From Holdemania sp. Marseille-P2844 (GTDB lineage Bacteria; Bacillota_I; Bacilli_A; Erysipelotrichales; Erysipelotrichaceae): 64,000 bases of DNA. The notes below the pieces were generated by a model that saw only the letters and a list, made by a program, of their open reading frames with translations, had not been told where the DNA came from and made no database searches. The position numbers and the translations under genes were made by a program. Positions within the stretch are counted from its first letter, which is position 1. Each line of letters starts with the position of its first letter. Where the stretch lies: positions 124,001 through 188,000 of the forward strand of contig NZ_LT635449.1 in the NCBI RefSeq assembly GCF_900120005.1. The letters run 5' to 3'. Shown piece by piece: positions 54,115 to 63,025 of the stretch.

Positions 54115-55401
54115 ATGTCCATTACTCATTCTATCGTATCTGTTCTCAATTTAAAAGACCCTCATCTTCATTTCTCTGAGGATTGTGTCTCTTCTCAGTC
54201 GATTCGTGGTGTTGACTCCCTTGTCTTTTCCGGCTCGCTTTCTTATGCCCCTCCCTCTTCCTGTCCTCTCTGCGGGTCCTCCAACCCCGGCTCGGCTATC
54301 ATCAAACATGGTACGAAATCCTCCCTCATCACCCTGCCTTCCGTTTCCCGCCGCCCCGCTTATCTCCGCCTCAAAAAACAACGCTTCCTTTGTAAACATT
54401 GCGGCCATACTTTTACGGCTTCGACTTCCATCGTTCTCCCTCATTGTTTCATTTCCAATAACACTCGTCTCTCCATTGCCCTCGACGCCAAGATGAAGAC
54501 TTCTGAAAAAGATATCGCTTTCCGTCACTCTGTTTCTCATGCCACGGTGAATTCCCTTCTTCAACAGCTCTATCAGGATTTTAAAGTCCAGCGGAATTTT
54601 CTTCCCCCTCATCTCTGTTTTGACGAGTTTCGCTCTGTCAAAGGGGTTGATGCTTCAATGTCTTTTCTCTTTCTTAACGCAGAATCCGGTCAGATCCTCA
54701 ATATCCTTCCTGATCGCAGAATGCCCGCTCTCATCCGCTATTTCATGAGCTATTCCAGGAAAGCCCGCGAAGCCGTTAAAACCGTTTGTATGGATATGTA
54801 TTCCCCTTACTTCTCTGTCGTTCACCACTGTTTCCCTCACGCCAAGATCATTCTTGACCGCTTCCACATCGTTCAGCTGCTCAGCCGCGCTCTCAATAAG
54901 ACCCGCGTCAATTTCATGAATCAGAGTAAGCCTCATTACAATAAGCTCAAACGCTATTGGAAACTCCTTCTTAAATTTGAAGATGACCTGAATGATCAGG
55001 ACTTCAAAAAATGGGTTTGCTTTCCATCTCTGATGCGCGAAATTGACATTGTCCACTTCTTAGTTGAACTGGATCCCGAGCTCAAGGCGACTTATGAGCT
55101 CTATCAGAGTCTCCTTACCGCGCTCAACCGGAAAGATCCTGACGCCTTCCTCCAAGCTTGTCTGAATCCTGATCCTTTGATCTCCAAGCCCATGAATACC
55201 GCCATTCAGTCCTTAGTGGAACGGAAAGAGGCAGTGATCAACGCCTTGACTTACTCATTTTCCAATGGCATGATTGAAGGTACGAATAATCTGATTAAGG
55301 TCATCAAGCGTCTGGCTTTCGGTTATCGTTCTTTCATTCAATTTAAGACCCGCATTTTACTTATTTCTAACACCTTAGTTCCCTGCCATTTTCTCAATTA
55401 A
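54115..55401 (+). CDS. ISL3-family transposase
   Basis: 428-residue DDE transposase. It has the ISL3 N-terminal zinc motif (CPLCGSSNPG and CKHCGHTF, near residues 50 and 93), a helix-turn-helix near 130, and DDE motifs: CFDEFRSVKG near 168, MDMYSPYF near 227 with DRFHIVQ near 245, and the final Glu in GMIEGTNNLIKVIKR near 395. The ATG at 54115 follows GAAAGGAAA. The codon use (many C- and T-ending codons, few GC-rich ones) differs from neighbours and fits recent arrival. No stop or frameshift was seen, so it is likely active. Confidence 0.94.
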   Translation: MSITHSIVSVLNLKDPHLHFSEDCVSSQSIRGVDSLVFSGSLSYAPPSSCPLCGSSNPGSAIIKHGTKSSLITLPSVSRRPAYLRLKKQRFLCKHCGHTFTASTSIVLPHCFISNNTRLSIALDAKMKTSEKDIAFRHSVSHATVNSLLQQLYQDFKVQRNFLPPHLCFDEFRSVKGVDASMSFLFLNAESGQILNILPDRRMPALIRYFMSYSRKAREAVKTVCMDMYSPYFSVVHHCFPHAKIILDRFHIVQLLSRALNKTRVNFMNQSKPHYNKLKRYWKLLLKFEDDLNDQDFKKWVCFPSLMREIDIVHFLVELDPELKATYELYQSLLTALNRKDPDAFLQACLNPDPLISKPMNTAIQSLVERKEAVINALTYSFSNGMIEGTNNLIKVIKRLAFGYRSFIQFKTRILLISNTLVPCHFLN

Positions 55402-55456
55402 AAATGAGCCCCATTTCTGGAACTCATCTGCGTCTTTCTTGTTTCGGTTTTTCTCT

Positions 55457-55481
55457 CACCAACACTATTTTTGAAAGAGCC
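55457..55481 (-). repeat. right inverted repeat of the IS
   Basis: Inward-facing repeat of about 25 bases that matches the left end at 53991-54015 with the shared GTGTTGGTG core. Confidence 0.8.
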
Positions 55482-55524
55482 AAAAAAAATCAGGAACGCA
55501 TTGCCGCAGCGATGCGTTCCTGAT
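55482..55524 (-). terminator. murC terminator, T-tract now bordering the IS
   Basis: On the minus strand a stem ATCAGGAACGCAT and ATGCGTTCCTGAT with a 10-base loop is followed by eight T residues, then the IS end GGCTCTTTC. The eight T residues are the target duplication. Confidence 0.88.
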
Positions 55525-55545
55525 TTGTTCGTTCATCAAATTTTA

Positions 55546-56853
55546 TTACAATTTCTGTTTAACCAGCCCGCTTAAGCCGTAGATGTCCTTGCTGGACATA
55601 AACAGATAAACCGCCGGTGCCAGTTTGGCCAGCTCCGCAGCGCCCTGTTCATCTTCGCTTAAGATTTTAGAGCCGGGAATCCGTTCCTGAAGATAGGTAA
55701 TGTCGATATCAATGCCGTCTTCCTTATCATCAATACTCGTAAAATCACACAGGTAAACCTCATCCGCCTTTTTCAAGGCCGCTGCGAAATCATCGGCAAA
55801 ATGAAAAACGCGGGAGACGCGGTGCGGCTTAAAGATCGCGATCAGCCGCTTGCCCGGAAAACGTTTGCGGGCAGCGTCAATCGTAATCGACACCTCGGTC
55901 GGATGATGGGCGTAGTCGTCGACAAAGACGTTCTCGCCATGCTTCTCAATCGTGAAGCGGCGTTTTGTCCCCTTAAACGATGCCAAGCCCGGCTCGATCT
56001 GTTCAGCGGTATACCCCTCTAACAATCCCAGCGCGATCACGCCCAGGCTGTTCCACAACAGATGCCGGCCGACAAACGGCAGATCGAAATGTCCCTGCAG
56101 CTGGCCTTGAAACAGCACGTCAAAATGCATGTCCTCGCTGGTTTCCACGATATTGACCGCCTGAAAATCGTTGCCGTCTTCAACGCCGTAATAATAATGC
56201 GTCACCGCCGGATCAATCCGCAGTGCTCTGACCTTCGGATCATCGCCGAACAGAACCAGACCTTTTTTTACCTGGCAGGCGAATTCCTCATAGGCTTTGG
56301 CGTAATCCGCTTCGGTTTTAAAATAATCGACGTGATCCAGATCAGCATTGGTAATGATCGCGTAATCCGGATGATACGCCAGAAAATGCCGCCGGTACTC
56401 ACAGGCTTCAACCGCCAGATATTGGCTGTCCGGATGAATTTCCCCGGAACCATCGCCGATCAGATGTCCGGTCGGCGCGATTTCATCCATCATCGCCGCC
56501 AGCATCCCGGTCGTCGTCGTCTTGCCATGGCTGCCCGCCACGCACAGACTCGTATAGTCTTTCATCAAGGCGCCTAAATACTCATGATACCGATAACAGG
56601 TCACAGTCGGATTGGACCGCGCCGCCGCGACCTCCGGAAAATCTTCTTTGAAGGCGTTGCCGATAATCACCGTCATTCCATCCTGAATATTCGCCGGATC
56701 AAACGGCAGGATCGGAATACGCCGTGCGATCAACGGATCCTCTGTGAAGAAATGCTTCGTCAAATCCGAGCCGGAAACTTCCATGCCCAAATCGTTGAGA
56801 ATGCAGGCCAGCGCCGCCATGCCCGTTCCCTTGATGCCGATAAAAAAGACCAT
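55546..56853 (-). CDS. murC: UDP-N-acetylmuramate--L-alanine ligase
   Basis: 435-residue Mur ligase that adds L-alanine to UDP-MurNAc in peptidoglycan synthesis. It starts FFIGIKGTGMAALA, has the ATP motif GSHGKTTTTGM near residue 110, EACEYRRHF near 170, NADLDHVDY near 190 and DDYAHHPTEV near 320. It starts 13 bases after the SPIFG protein gene and ends at a terminator disturbed by an IS. Its place near ytxG- and ccpA-type genes matches B. subtilis. Confidence 0.96.
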   Translation of the reverse strand: MVFFIGIKGTGMAALACILNDLGMEVSGSDLTKHFFTEDPLIARRIPILPFDPANIQDGMTVIIGNAFKEDFPEVAAARSNPTVTCYRYHEYLGALMKDYTSLCVAGSHGKTTTTGMLAAMMDEIAPTGHLIGDGSGEIHPDSQYLAVEACEYRRHFLAYHPDYAIITNADLDHVDYFKTEADYAKAYEEFACQVKKGLVLFGDDPKVRALRIDPAVTHYYYGVEDGNDFQAVNIVETSEDMHFDVLFQGQLQGHFDLPFVGRHLLWNSLGVIALGLLEGYTAEQIEPGLASFKGTKRRFTIEKHGENVFVDDYAHHPTEVSITIDAARKRFPGKRLIAIFKPHRVSRVFHFADDFAAALKKADEVYLCDFTSIDDKEDGIDIDITYLQERIPGSKILSEDEQGAAELAKLAPAVYLFMSSKDIYGLSGLVKQKL

Positions 56854-56866
56854 AACAACACCCTTT

Positions 56867-57511
56867 CTACGAATTCAGATCGTCGTCAAACAAACTCAGG
56901 TTCTGCGAAACAACCGTCTTGTCAGAGCCTTCCTCCTCATTCTTACGATCAGCTTCTGCTTCCTGCGGTTTCTGAAGCAGCTCGTCCAGCGACACGTTGA
57001 TCAGCGGTTCTTCTTTGACGGCGGCCGCGGGTTTATCCAGACGCTCCGCAATCTCTTCGACCTTATCTTCCTGCGGTTTATCCATGCCATAAATCGGTGA
57101 AATTACGGTTCCCAGCGAGCTTTTAACCGGGCTGACCTTCTTCGCCGCCGGCGTCTTGGCCGGCTGGCTCTTTTCCCCGAGCACGCCGAAAATCGGCGAG
57201 ATCACCGGCGTAAATTCATAATCTTCCTTCGGTTCCACGCGGACCGGCTTCTTCTTCACCGGCTTGTCTTCCGCAATCGTCATTTTTCCCAGCTTGCTGG
57301 AAGGTTCCTTTTTGACCGCGGGTTCCTTTTCTTTTTCTTTCCTGGTATCCAGATATACTGCCTTGACTTCCTGCGGAAGCGGAACCGCCGGCTTGGCCTC
57401 AGGCTTGACCGCGGGTTTGGCTGGATTGCTGCGGCGAACCGGAACCGGTTCTTCCTCAACCTCGTCAACGACTTCTTCTTCAAAAATCAACGACATTAAT
57501 TTTTTTATCAT
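56867..57511 (-). CDS. hypothetical protein with two VISPI[FY]G repeats
   Basis: 214-residue protein with an amphipathic-looking N-terminus (MIKKLMSLIFEEEVVDEVEE), then a long Lys-, Pro- and Glu-rich, mostly disordered region. Two short near-identical motifs stand out in this disorder: PVISPIFGVLG near residue 104 and TVISPIYGMDK near 138. Such motifs in a disordered chain look like binding peptides for a partner protein. I do not recognise the family. It lies between a lipoprotein gene and murC, so a cell-wall or division role is possible. Confidence 0.75.
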   Translation of the reverse strand: MIKKLMSLIFEEEVVDEVEEEPVPVRRSNPAKPAVKPEAKPAVPLPQEVKAVYLDTRKEKEKEPAVKKEPSSKLGKMTIAEDKPVKKKPVRVEPKEDYEFTPVISPIFGVLGEKSQPAKTPAAKKVSPVKSSLGTVISPIYGMDKPQEDKVEEIAERLDKPAAAVKEEPLINVSLDELLQKPQEAEADRKNEEEGSDKTVVSQNLSLFDDDLNS

Positions 57512-57561
57512 ACGGGATCATCCTGCCTTTTCATTCTATTCATCCTTGCGGATATTGTTGC

Positions 57562-58323
57562 CTATTCGCCATCCGACGGCGTTTGAATATCGTCGTCGTT
57601 TTCATTCAGCGGCAGATCGTCGGCGCTGGTGCCGTCGTCGAAGGTTTCGCCGCTCTGATCAATATCGCCGCCGGTATGCGCCGGTTTGTTCGGCATCATT
57701 TCCTCCAGCCGGCCGTTTTCCGGAATTTCATCTTCAAACAGATTCAGGTTTTCTTTGACGTAATTAATTTTTGTCCGTGAGGAATAAGTTTTGAGTACGG
57801 CATCCTCGTCGACTTCAGCTGTACGGGCGATCTTGATCATTTCTTTCGCCAGCGCCGGCGCGCCTGTCTCATTGCTTAATCCGGTAAAGGTAAAATACGG
57901 GGTTTTGACCATGACCAGCAGCTGACCGTTCGCCGAAGGCAGCAGCCCTGCGATATATTTCTGCGTTCGCCCCTGGATATCGGTGAACTCGCCTTCGCTG
58001 ACGCTTATCCACGCCTCGCTCTGGGGCAGGATCACACTTTCAGATTGATCATAGAGCTTGACGTTGACGATTTCGGCAACGTTGAGATTCATAATGAATT
58101 CCTGGTTATCAAGAACGAAGACGTTGGAGGAGGCCGTCGAGCTTCGGCGTCCCACACCCGGTTCGGCATAATAACTGTACAGATCTTTCACGTTATCCGC
58201 ATGGACGTTGATCGTCAGCGTGCTGGCTTGCATGCAGGCCGCCTGCAGCCGGCTGTCCAATCCTCCCTGAGCGCTGCAGCCGCACAAACACAGGCAAAAC
58301 AGAAGCAGCGTGATTTTGCGCAT
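57562..58323 (-). CDS. hypothetical lipoprotein
   Basis: 253-residue secreted lipoprotein with a lipobox (LCLCGC, Cys16). The mature part has a predicted beta-rich region (about 45-190) and an acidic, Asp-rich disordered tail (TFDDGTSADDLPLNENDDD). No family was recognised. It is 50 bases upstream of the SPIFG-motif gene and murC, so it may act in the envelope. Confidence 0.78.
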   Translation of the reverse strand: MRKITLLLFCLCLCGCSAQGGLDSRLQAACMQASTLTINVHADNVKDLYSYYAEPGVGRRSSTASSNVFVLDNQEFIMNLNVAEIVNVKLYDQSESVILPQSEAWISVSEGEFTDIQGRTQKYIAGLLPSANGQLLVMVKTPYFTFTGLSNETGAPALAKEMIKIARTAEVDEDAVLKTYSSRTKINYVKENLNLFEDEIPENGRLEEMMPNKPAHTGGDIDQSGETFDDGTSADDLPLNENDDDIQTPSDGE

Positions 58324-58371
58324 GAGAGTCCTCCCTTCGTTTTGTTTATTCTATCATGTTTCCCTGTTTTT

Positions 58372-59013
58372 TTAAATGGCTTTCTTCTGCCAAACTGCGC
58401 GGTAAATCGGCTGGCCCAGGTCCATGAATTTTTGTTCGTACTCCGTAATCGCGTCTTCCGGATGGGGCTGACGGCGGAAATCGACGCTGACCTCGCACAG
58501 CCGCCAGTTTTCTTTGGAAAATTCTGTCAGGGAAAACTCAAACAGTTTCGGGTTGTCGGTTTTCATGATCACCTGGCCGTTTTCATTCAGCAGGGTTTCA
58601 TATTGCTTTAAAAACCGGGCGTGCGACAGCCGCCGCTTGGCATAACCGCTTTTCGGCCACGGATCGGAAAAGTTCAGATGGATGACGTCGACCTCGCCCG
58701 GGGCAAACCAGGCGCTGATCTGATCGGCATCCTGAGCGATGAACGCCATGTGTTCATGCGGCTGGGCCAACGCTTTTTTTACGGCCACCGCGGCGACGTT
58801 ATGTTCTTTCTCAATCCCGATCCAGCCTTCTTCGGGGTTCATCGCAGCCATTCTGGTAAAATAATCGCCCTTGCCGCTGCCGATCTCAATTCGCAATCGG
58901 GAACAGTCCAGCAGTTTGTGCCACTGACCAGCCCGTTCTTCCGGTTTTTCGATAACAAAATCAGTATTTTCCTTTAAAAAGGGTTCTGCCCAGGATTTTT
59001 TTCGCATTCTCAT
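58372..59013 (-). CDS. trmB: tRNA (guanine-N7-)-methyltransferase
   Basis: 213-residue enzyme that methylates N7 of G46 in tRNA. The SAM site IEIGSGKGDYF is near residue 41, the motif GWIGIEKEHNVAAVAVKKA follows, and the substrate-binding LNFSDPWPKSGYAKRRL near residue 118 is highly typical. The ATG at 59013 has AAGGAGG upstream. It is transcribed after pnp but has a terminator between, so it is probably a separate unit. Confidence 0.96.
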   Translation of the reverse strand: MRMRKKSWAEPFLKENTDFVIEKPEERAGQWHKLLDCSRLRIEIGSGKGDYFTRMAAMNPEEGWIGIEKEHNVAAVAVKKALAQPHEHMAFIAQDADQISAWFAPGEVDVIHLNFSDPWPKSGYAKRRLSHARFLKQYETLLNENGQVIMKTDNPKLFEFSLTEFSKENWRLCEVSVDFRRQPHPEDAITEYEQKFMDLGQPIYRAVWQKKAI

Positions 59014-59033
59014 TGTCGGATCCTCCTTTGGAA

Positions 59034-59063
59034 TAAAACAGCGGATCAGATTTGACCCGCTGT
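59034..59063 (-). terminator. intrinsic terminator of pnp
   Basis: Stem ACAGCGG and CCGCTGT with an 11-base loop and TTTTATTCC on the minus strand. Confidence 0.85.
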
Positions 59064-59067
59064 CAGC

Positions 59068-61263
59068 TTATTGTTCTCGCTTCCGGAACACGCGTTTTTC
59101 GCCATCCCGGCGATCGCGCGCAGCCCGTTTCGCCCGCTGTTCTTCGTCCCAGCCTTCCGGCTTTTCCATCAAGTCGCGATGGGAAACGTTGACGCGGCCT
59201 TTCTCGTCAATCTCGGTGACGACGACCTTGATGACGTCGCCCAGTTTCAGCACGTCTTCCGGTTTTTCAATCCGCTTGTAATCAATCTTCGATACATGAA
59301 GCAGACCGTCGGTGCCCGGGAACAGCTCGACAAACGCGCCGAACTTCTCCAGCCGGACGACCTTGCCGTCGTAAATTTCCCCGACTTTGGCCTCGCGGAT
59401 AATCTGGTTGATCGTATCTGCGGCCTTCATGATCGCATTCTTATCGCTGTGATAGATGACAACCGAGCCATCGTCTTCAATATCAATCTTGACATTGTCG
59501 CAGTCCGCGATGATCTGATTGATCATCTTGCCGCCGGTGCCGATGACTTCGCGGATCTTATCGACCGGAATCATCATGCGGTACATCTTCGGTGCGTACG
59601 GGCTGACCTCCGGACGCGGTTCGCTGATCGCCGCCATCATGTTCGCCATGATTTCAGCGCGGCCTTTTTTGGCCTGCGCCAGCGCTTCCTCCAAAATCGC
59701 GCGGTTGATGCCGTCGATCTTGATGTCCATCTGCAGCGCGGTAATCCCCTTCGGCGTACCCGCCACCTTGAAGTCCATATCGCCATAGTGATCTTCCATG
59801 CCCTGAATATCCGTCAATACGGTGTAATGCTCGTCACTGGTCTTGATCAGACCCATCGCCACGCCCGCGACCGGCGCCTTGATCGGAACGCCCGCGGACA
59901 TCAGCGCCATCGTGCCGGCGCAGATCGAAGCCTGGGAGGAGGAACCGTTGGATTCCAGCACTTCCGCGACTAACCGGATCGTGTATGGGAATTCTTCCTC
60001 GCTTGGAATGACCGCCGACAGCGCTCTTTCACCTAGGGCGCCATGCCCGATTTCACGCCGTCCCGGAGAGCCCATCCGGCCCGTTTCCCCGACGGAATAC
60101 GGCGGGAAGTTATAGTGATGCATGAACCGCTTGGTTTCAATTTCCGTCAGATCGTCGATGATCTGGTTGTCGCCCAGCGCGCCTAAGGTACAAGCCGAGA
60201 GCACCTGCGTTTCACCGCGGGTAAACATCGCCGAGCCATGCACGCGCGGAAGCAGATCGACTTGCGAATTCAACGGACGCAGTTCGTCGACAGCACGGCC
60301 GTCCGGACGGATCTTTTCTTCGGAAATTAAACGCCGGACTTCATTCGCCACGATTTCCGTGCAGTAAGCGCGGACCTGCTTGACTGTTTTATCCTTCAGT
60401 TTTTCGCTTGCGTATTCGCGAGCTTCAAACAGCGCCGCCATCTCGTCGGTAATCTCGTCGATCTTGCCATAGCGTTCCAGCTTTAGCTTGATCGAAACCG
60501 CTTCGATCAGACGTGCTTTCGCCAGTTCGTCGATCTCCGCCTTGATTTCTTCCGGCACGACGTCCAGCTTGATTTCCATCTTCGGCTTCGCACACTTTGC
60601 AATGATCTGTTCCTGGAATTCGCACAGCATCTTGATGTGATCGTGACCGAACATCAGCGCGTCGATCATCTCTTCTTCGCTGACTTCCTTCGCCCCGGCC
60701 TCGACCATATTGATCGCGTCCTTGGTTCCGGCAACCGTCAGATGAATGTCGGATCTTTCTGATTCCTCAACGGAAGGATTGATCACGAACTTGCCGTCAA
60801 CGCGACCGACGATGACCCCGGCAATCGGACCGTTGAACGGAATATCGGAAATGCACAGCGCACAGGAAGCGCCGAACATCGCGGCCATTTCCGCCGAGCA
60901 GTCCTGGTCGACGGACAACACCGTGTTGACGACCTGCACTTCGTTGCGGAAGCCTTCCGCAAACAGCGGACGGATCGGACGGTCGATCATCCGGGCGGTC
61001 AGCGTCGCATGTTCGCTCGGCCGGCCCTCGCGGCGTAAAAAGCCGCCTGGAATCTTACCGACGGAATACAGCTTTTCTTCAAAGCTGACCGTCAGCGGGA
61101 AGAAGTCTGAATCTTTCGGAGTATGGTTGGCAGTAGCGGTTGACAACACTACTGTATCTTGGTAACGGACTACGACAGCTCCACCTGCCTGTTTTGCGAT
61201 TTCTCCGGTTTCAATCGTCAGATTGCGGCCGCAGAAGTCGAATGTAAATACCTCTTTCGCCAT
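59068..61263 (-). CDS. pnp: polynucleotide phosphorylase
   Basis: 731-residue exoribonuclease that degrades RNA from the 3' end using phosphate, part of the RNA turnover machinery. Two RNase PH-like halves are visible (motifs [20 protein letters not shown] near residue 52 and [17 protein letters not shown] near 340), followed by a KH domain ([18 protein letters not shown] near 560) and an S1 domain ([20 protein letters not shown] near 630). The length is normal. The ATG at 61263 follows GAGGTG. Confidence 0.97.
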   Translation of the reverse strand: MAKEVFTFDFCGRNLTIETGEIAKQAGGAVVVRYQDTVVLSTATANHTPKDSDFFPLTVSFEEKLYSVGKIPGGFLRREGRPSEHATLTARMIDRPIRPLFAEGFRNEVQVVNTVLSVDQDCSAEMAAMFGASCALCISDIPFNGPIAGVIVGRVDGKFVINPSVEESERSDIHLTVAGTKDAINMVEAGAKEVSEEEMIDALMFGHDHIKMLCEFQEQIIAKCAKPKMEIKLDVVPEEIKAEIDELAKARLIEAVSIKLKLERYGKIDEITDEMAALFEAREYASEKLKDKTVKQVRAYCTEIVANEVRRLISEEKIRPDGRAVDELRPLNSQVDLLPRVHGSAMFTRGETQVLSACTLGALGDNQIIDDLTEIETKRFMHHYNFPPYSVGETGRMGSPGRREIGHGALGERALSAVIPSEEEFPYTIRLVAEVLESNGSSSQASICAGTMALMSAGVPIKAPVAGVAMGLIKTSDEHYTVLTDIQGMEDHYGDMDFKVAGTPKGITALQMDIKIDGINRAILEEALAQAKKGRAEIMANMMAAISEPRPEVSPYAPKMYRMMIPVDKIREVIGTGGKMINQIIADCDNVKIDIEDDGSVVIYHSDKNAIMKAADTINQIIREAKVGEIYDGKVVRLEKFGAFVELFPGTDGLLHVSKIDYKRIEKPEDVLKLGDVIKVVVTEIDEKGRVNVSHRDLMEKPEGWDEEQRAKRAARDRRDGEKRVFRKREQ

Positions 61264-61400
61264 TTGTTCACCTCATTAAATGTTAACCTTTACAATTTTA
61301 TCACAGTTTCTGCGTAAATCATAGAATAGTTTAAGACAAAATACCGCCATTTTTTGAGGTTTTCCCAACCGGGGAAATATGGCTGACGCCAAAACAAAGA

Positions 61401-61422
61401 AAAAGCCCCCCTTGCGGGGAGC
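61401..61422 (-). terminator. intrinsic terminator of the superoxide reductase gene
   Basis: Stem GCTCCCC and GGGGGGC with a 4-base loop, then TTTTTC on the minus strand. Confidence 0.85.
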
Positions 61423-61438
61423 GATTCCTGCGTTATTT

Positions 61439-61810
61439 TTAAAGTTCAGTCTTCCACAGACCGTGCAGGTTGCAGTATTCGTAAACCGCCAGCGGCTTGC
61501 CTTCACCGATCTCAAAGACAGCCTTCGGTGCATCGGACGGGGTCAGATGCCGGATCTGTACGCCTTTGTCCGTTTCCAGCAGAATCCATTCGATATAATG
61601 CGCATCGGTCATCGGATGCTCAACGCTGCCGACAACGACTTCGATCTTGCCTTCGTTCACAGTGACCGCCGGCAGATGTTTCTCCAGCGCCGCTTCCGTG
61701 GTGTTGGCGATCAGCTCGTGCATTTCCTCGCCGCAGCAGATCATCGGTACATATGAATCGTGCAGAACATAGGTCATATTTCCGCAGTGGTTGCATCGTA
61801 AAATTTTCAT
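61439..61810 (-). CDS. desulfoferrodoxin-type superoxide reductase
   Basis: 123-residue iron protein that reduces superoxide to hydrogen peroxide without making oxygen, typical of anaerobes. The N-terminal desulforedoxin part has CNHC and a CC pair (Cys6, Cys9, Cys25, Cys26), and the reductase domain has the ligands EKHLP, EHPMTDAHYIEW and CNLHGLW. The 2Fe-SOR two-centre form is therefore complete. It stands alone with its own terminator, and points to an oxygen-sensitive life style. Confidence 0.93.
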   Translation of the reverse strand: MKILRCNHCGNMTYVLHDSYVPMICCGEEMHELIANTTEAALEKHLPAVTVNEGKIEVVVGSVEHPMTDAHYIEWILLETDKGVQIRHLTPSDAPKAVFEIGEGKPLAVYEYCNLHGLWKTEL

Positions 61811-61946
61811 TCAACAGTCCTCCTTTTGACTTGATGAGTTCATTGTACTAAGAAAGGCTCAGACGTGCAACGAATATGCCCGCGATCTTTCGGATCCGAA
61901 CAAAAGCAGGTTTCATCGCCAGCTTGAATCTTCCCCGCTGTCAAGT

Positions 61947-61977
61947 AAAAAAAGGACCTTCCCCAAAGGGAAAGTCC
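61947..61977 (-). terminator. intrinsic terminator after the 61988-62554 gene
   Basis: Stem GGACTTTCCC and GGGAAGGTCC with a 4-base loop and eight T residues on the minus strand. Confidence 0.9.
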
Positions 61978-61987
61978 GCGGTTTTCC

Positions 61988-62554
61988 TTATGCGCCAGCG
62001 ATCTGGTAATTATCGTCCTGAATCTGAATCTGATCGTCGCCTAGAATGAAATAATGCGGGTAATGATAAAGCAGATTCTGATTGACGAAAGAAATGCCGC
62101 CGATCAGCTGATTGACCTGTTCGATCGAAGTCCGGCGCATCAGATCGGCAATGTAATTGAAGTCGGTCTTCTGCGTCTTGTATTCCTCATCCGCAAACGT
62201 ATAAATCTTCTCTTCCGGGATAAAATGCGTCAGCCGGCTCAGCGGTTTGACGACGTTGCGGGCGTATGCCGGGGCGCTGACTGCGTAGCCGTTCATGCTT
62301 AACGGAGTGCCGATCTCAACGACCGCTTTCAAGATTCTGGCATTGCCGATGACTTTTTGAAAGTCCTCGTCGTTGACGTTGATGACAAACTTTCTCCCTT
62401 CCGCAAACTGACGGATATGATATTCATTCTGGAAAAACAGATACAGATGATGATTCAGGACGTCTGCCAGCTCCTGCTTGACAGGCTCATAGCCAATCCA
62501 ACCGCCGAAATCGTTGACATCCACGATTTTAATGCCGTACATGACCTGTTTCAT
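61988..62554 (-). CDS. hypothetical protein of Firmicute type
   Basis: 188-residue cytoplasmic protein, with no signal or membrane segment. It starts MKQVMYGIKIVDVNDFGGWIG and is rich in Tyr, Phe and Asn; I do not recognise a domain. The ATG at 62554 was chosen because AGGAGG lies before it. It has a clean terminator and seems to be a single-gene unit, so no function can be read from context. Confidence 0.75.
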   Translation of the reverse strand: MKQVMYGIKIVDVNDFGGWIGYEPVKQELADVLNHHLYLFFQNEYHIRQFAEGRKFVINVNDEDFQKVIGNARILKAVVEIGTPLSMNGYAVSAPAYARNVVKPLSRLTHFIPEEKIYTFADEEYKTQKTDFNYIADLMRRTSIEQVNQLIGGISFVNQNLLYHYPHYFILGDDQIQIQDDNYQIAGA

Positions 62555-62686
62555 CGAACTTCCTCCTTTGCGACCTTCTGTCAGAAGATCTCTTTCTGTC
62601 TTCATTATAGTCCTTTTCAACCGCTTTTCCAGTCAGTTTGATAAACATTTCACATTATTTGTCAATTTTTTAACATGAGAAAGAGA

Positions 62687-62715
62687 ACAGGAAACGCGCG
62701 CAATCTCTTTCCTGT
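62687..62715 (-). terminator. possible terminator after the GIY-YIG gene
   Basis: Stem ACAGGAAA and TTTCCTGT with a 13-base loop, then TCTCTTTC on the minus strand; the T-run is interrupted. Confidence 0.45.
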
Positions 62716-62764
62716 CATTCAAAACTGGCAAGGCTCACCCCACAGCCTCGGCAGCCGGCATTGC

Positions 62765-63025
62765 CTATTTTTCTGACTCGGCTTCCGCGATCAGCGCCGC
62801 TTTTTGCGCCCGCGTCAGCTTCTTGATCGCCGCTTCCTGTTTCAGCGCGGCGGATTTATCAATAAACGCTTTCGCATAGGCCACCCGCACTGGCGGGTGG
62901 GAACGGGTATATTTGGCGCCCCGGCCCGCGCAATGCGCCGCGAAGCGTTTTTCGACGTCGTTGGTCCAGCCGGTGTAATAGCTGCCGTCCGCACATTCCA
63001 GAATATAGACCCAGGCGCTCATCAT
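62765..63025 (-). CDS. GIY-YIG domain protein, UPF0213 type
   Basis: 86-residue protein with a GIY-YIG-like nuclease fold: VYILECADGSYYTGWTNDVEKR at the start covers the family Tyr and Arg residues, and a short helical tail follows. The length and pattern match the UPF0213 (YhbQ) group, which is thought to act on DNA, though the role is not settled. Its ATG overlaps the stop of the ABC permease by four bases. Confidence 0.88.
   Translation of the reverse strand: MMSAWVYILECADGSYYTGWTNDVEKRFAAHCAGRGAKYTRSHPPVRVAYAKAFIDKSAALKQEAAIKKLTRAQKAALIAEAESEK

Larger units (their letters stand above)
53991..55481 (+). mobile_element. ISL3-family insertion sequence, 1491 bp
   Basis: A single transposase gene between imperfect inverted repeats: left end starts GGTTCTATAAATTTTGGTG (53991) and right end, read inward, starts GGCTCTTTCAAAAATAGTG (55481), with about 17 of 25 bases matching and a shared GTGTTGGTG core. 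Eight A residues flank both ends, the 8-bp duplication expected for ISL3. The element looks intact. It sits in the T-tract of the murC terminator. Confidence 0.9.

Noticed and set aside
59071-59973. 300-residue plus-strand frame opposite pnp
   Set aside because: It is antisense to a clear PNPase gene, and the composition (Asp, Arg, His) is typical of a shadow frame.
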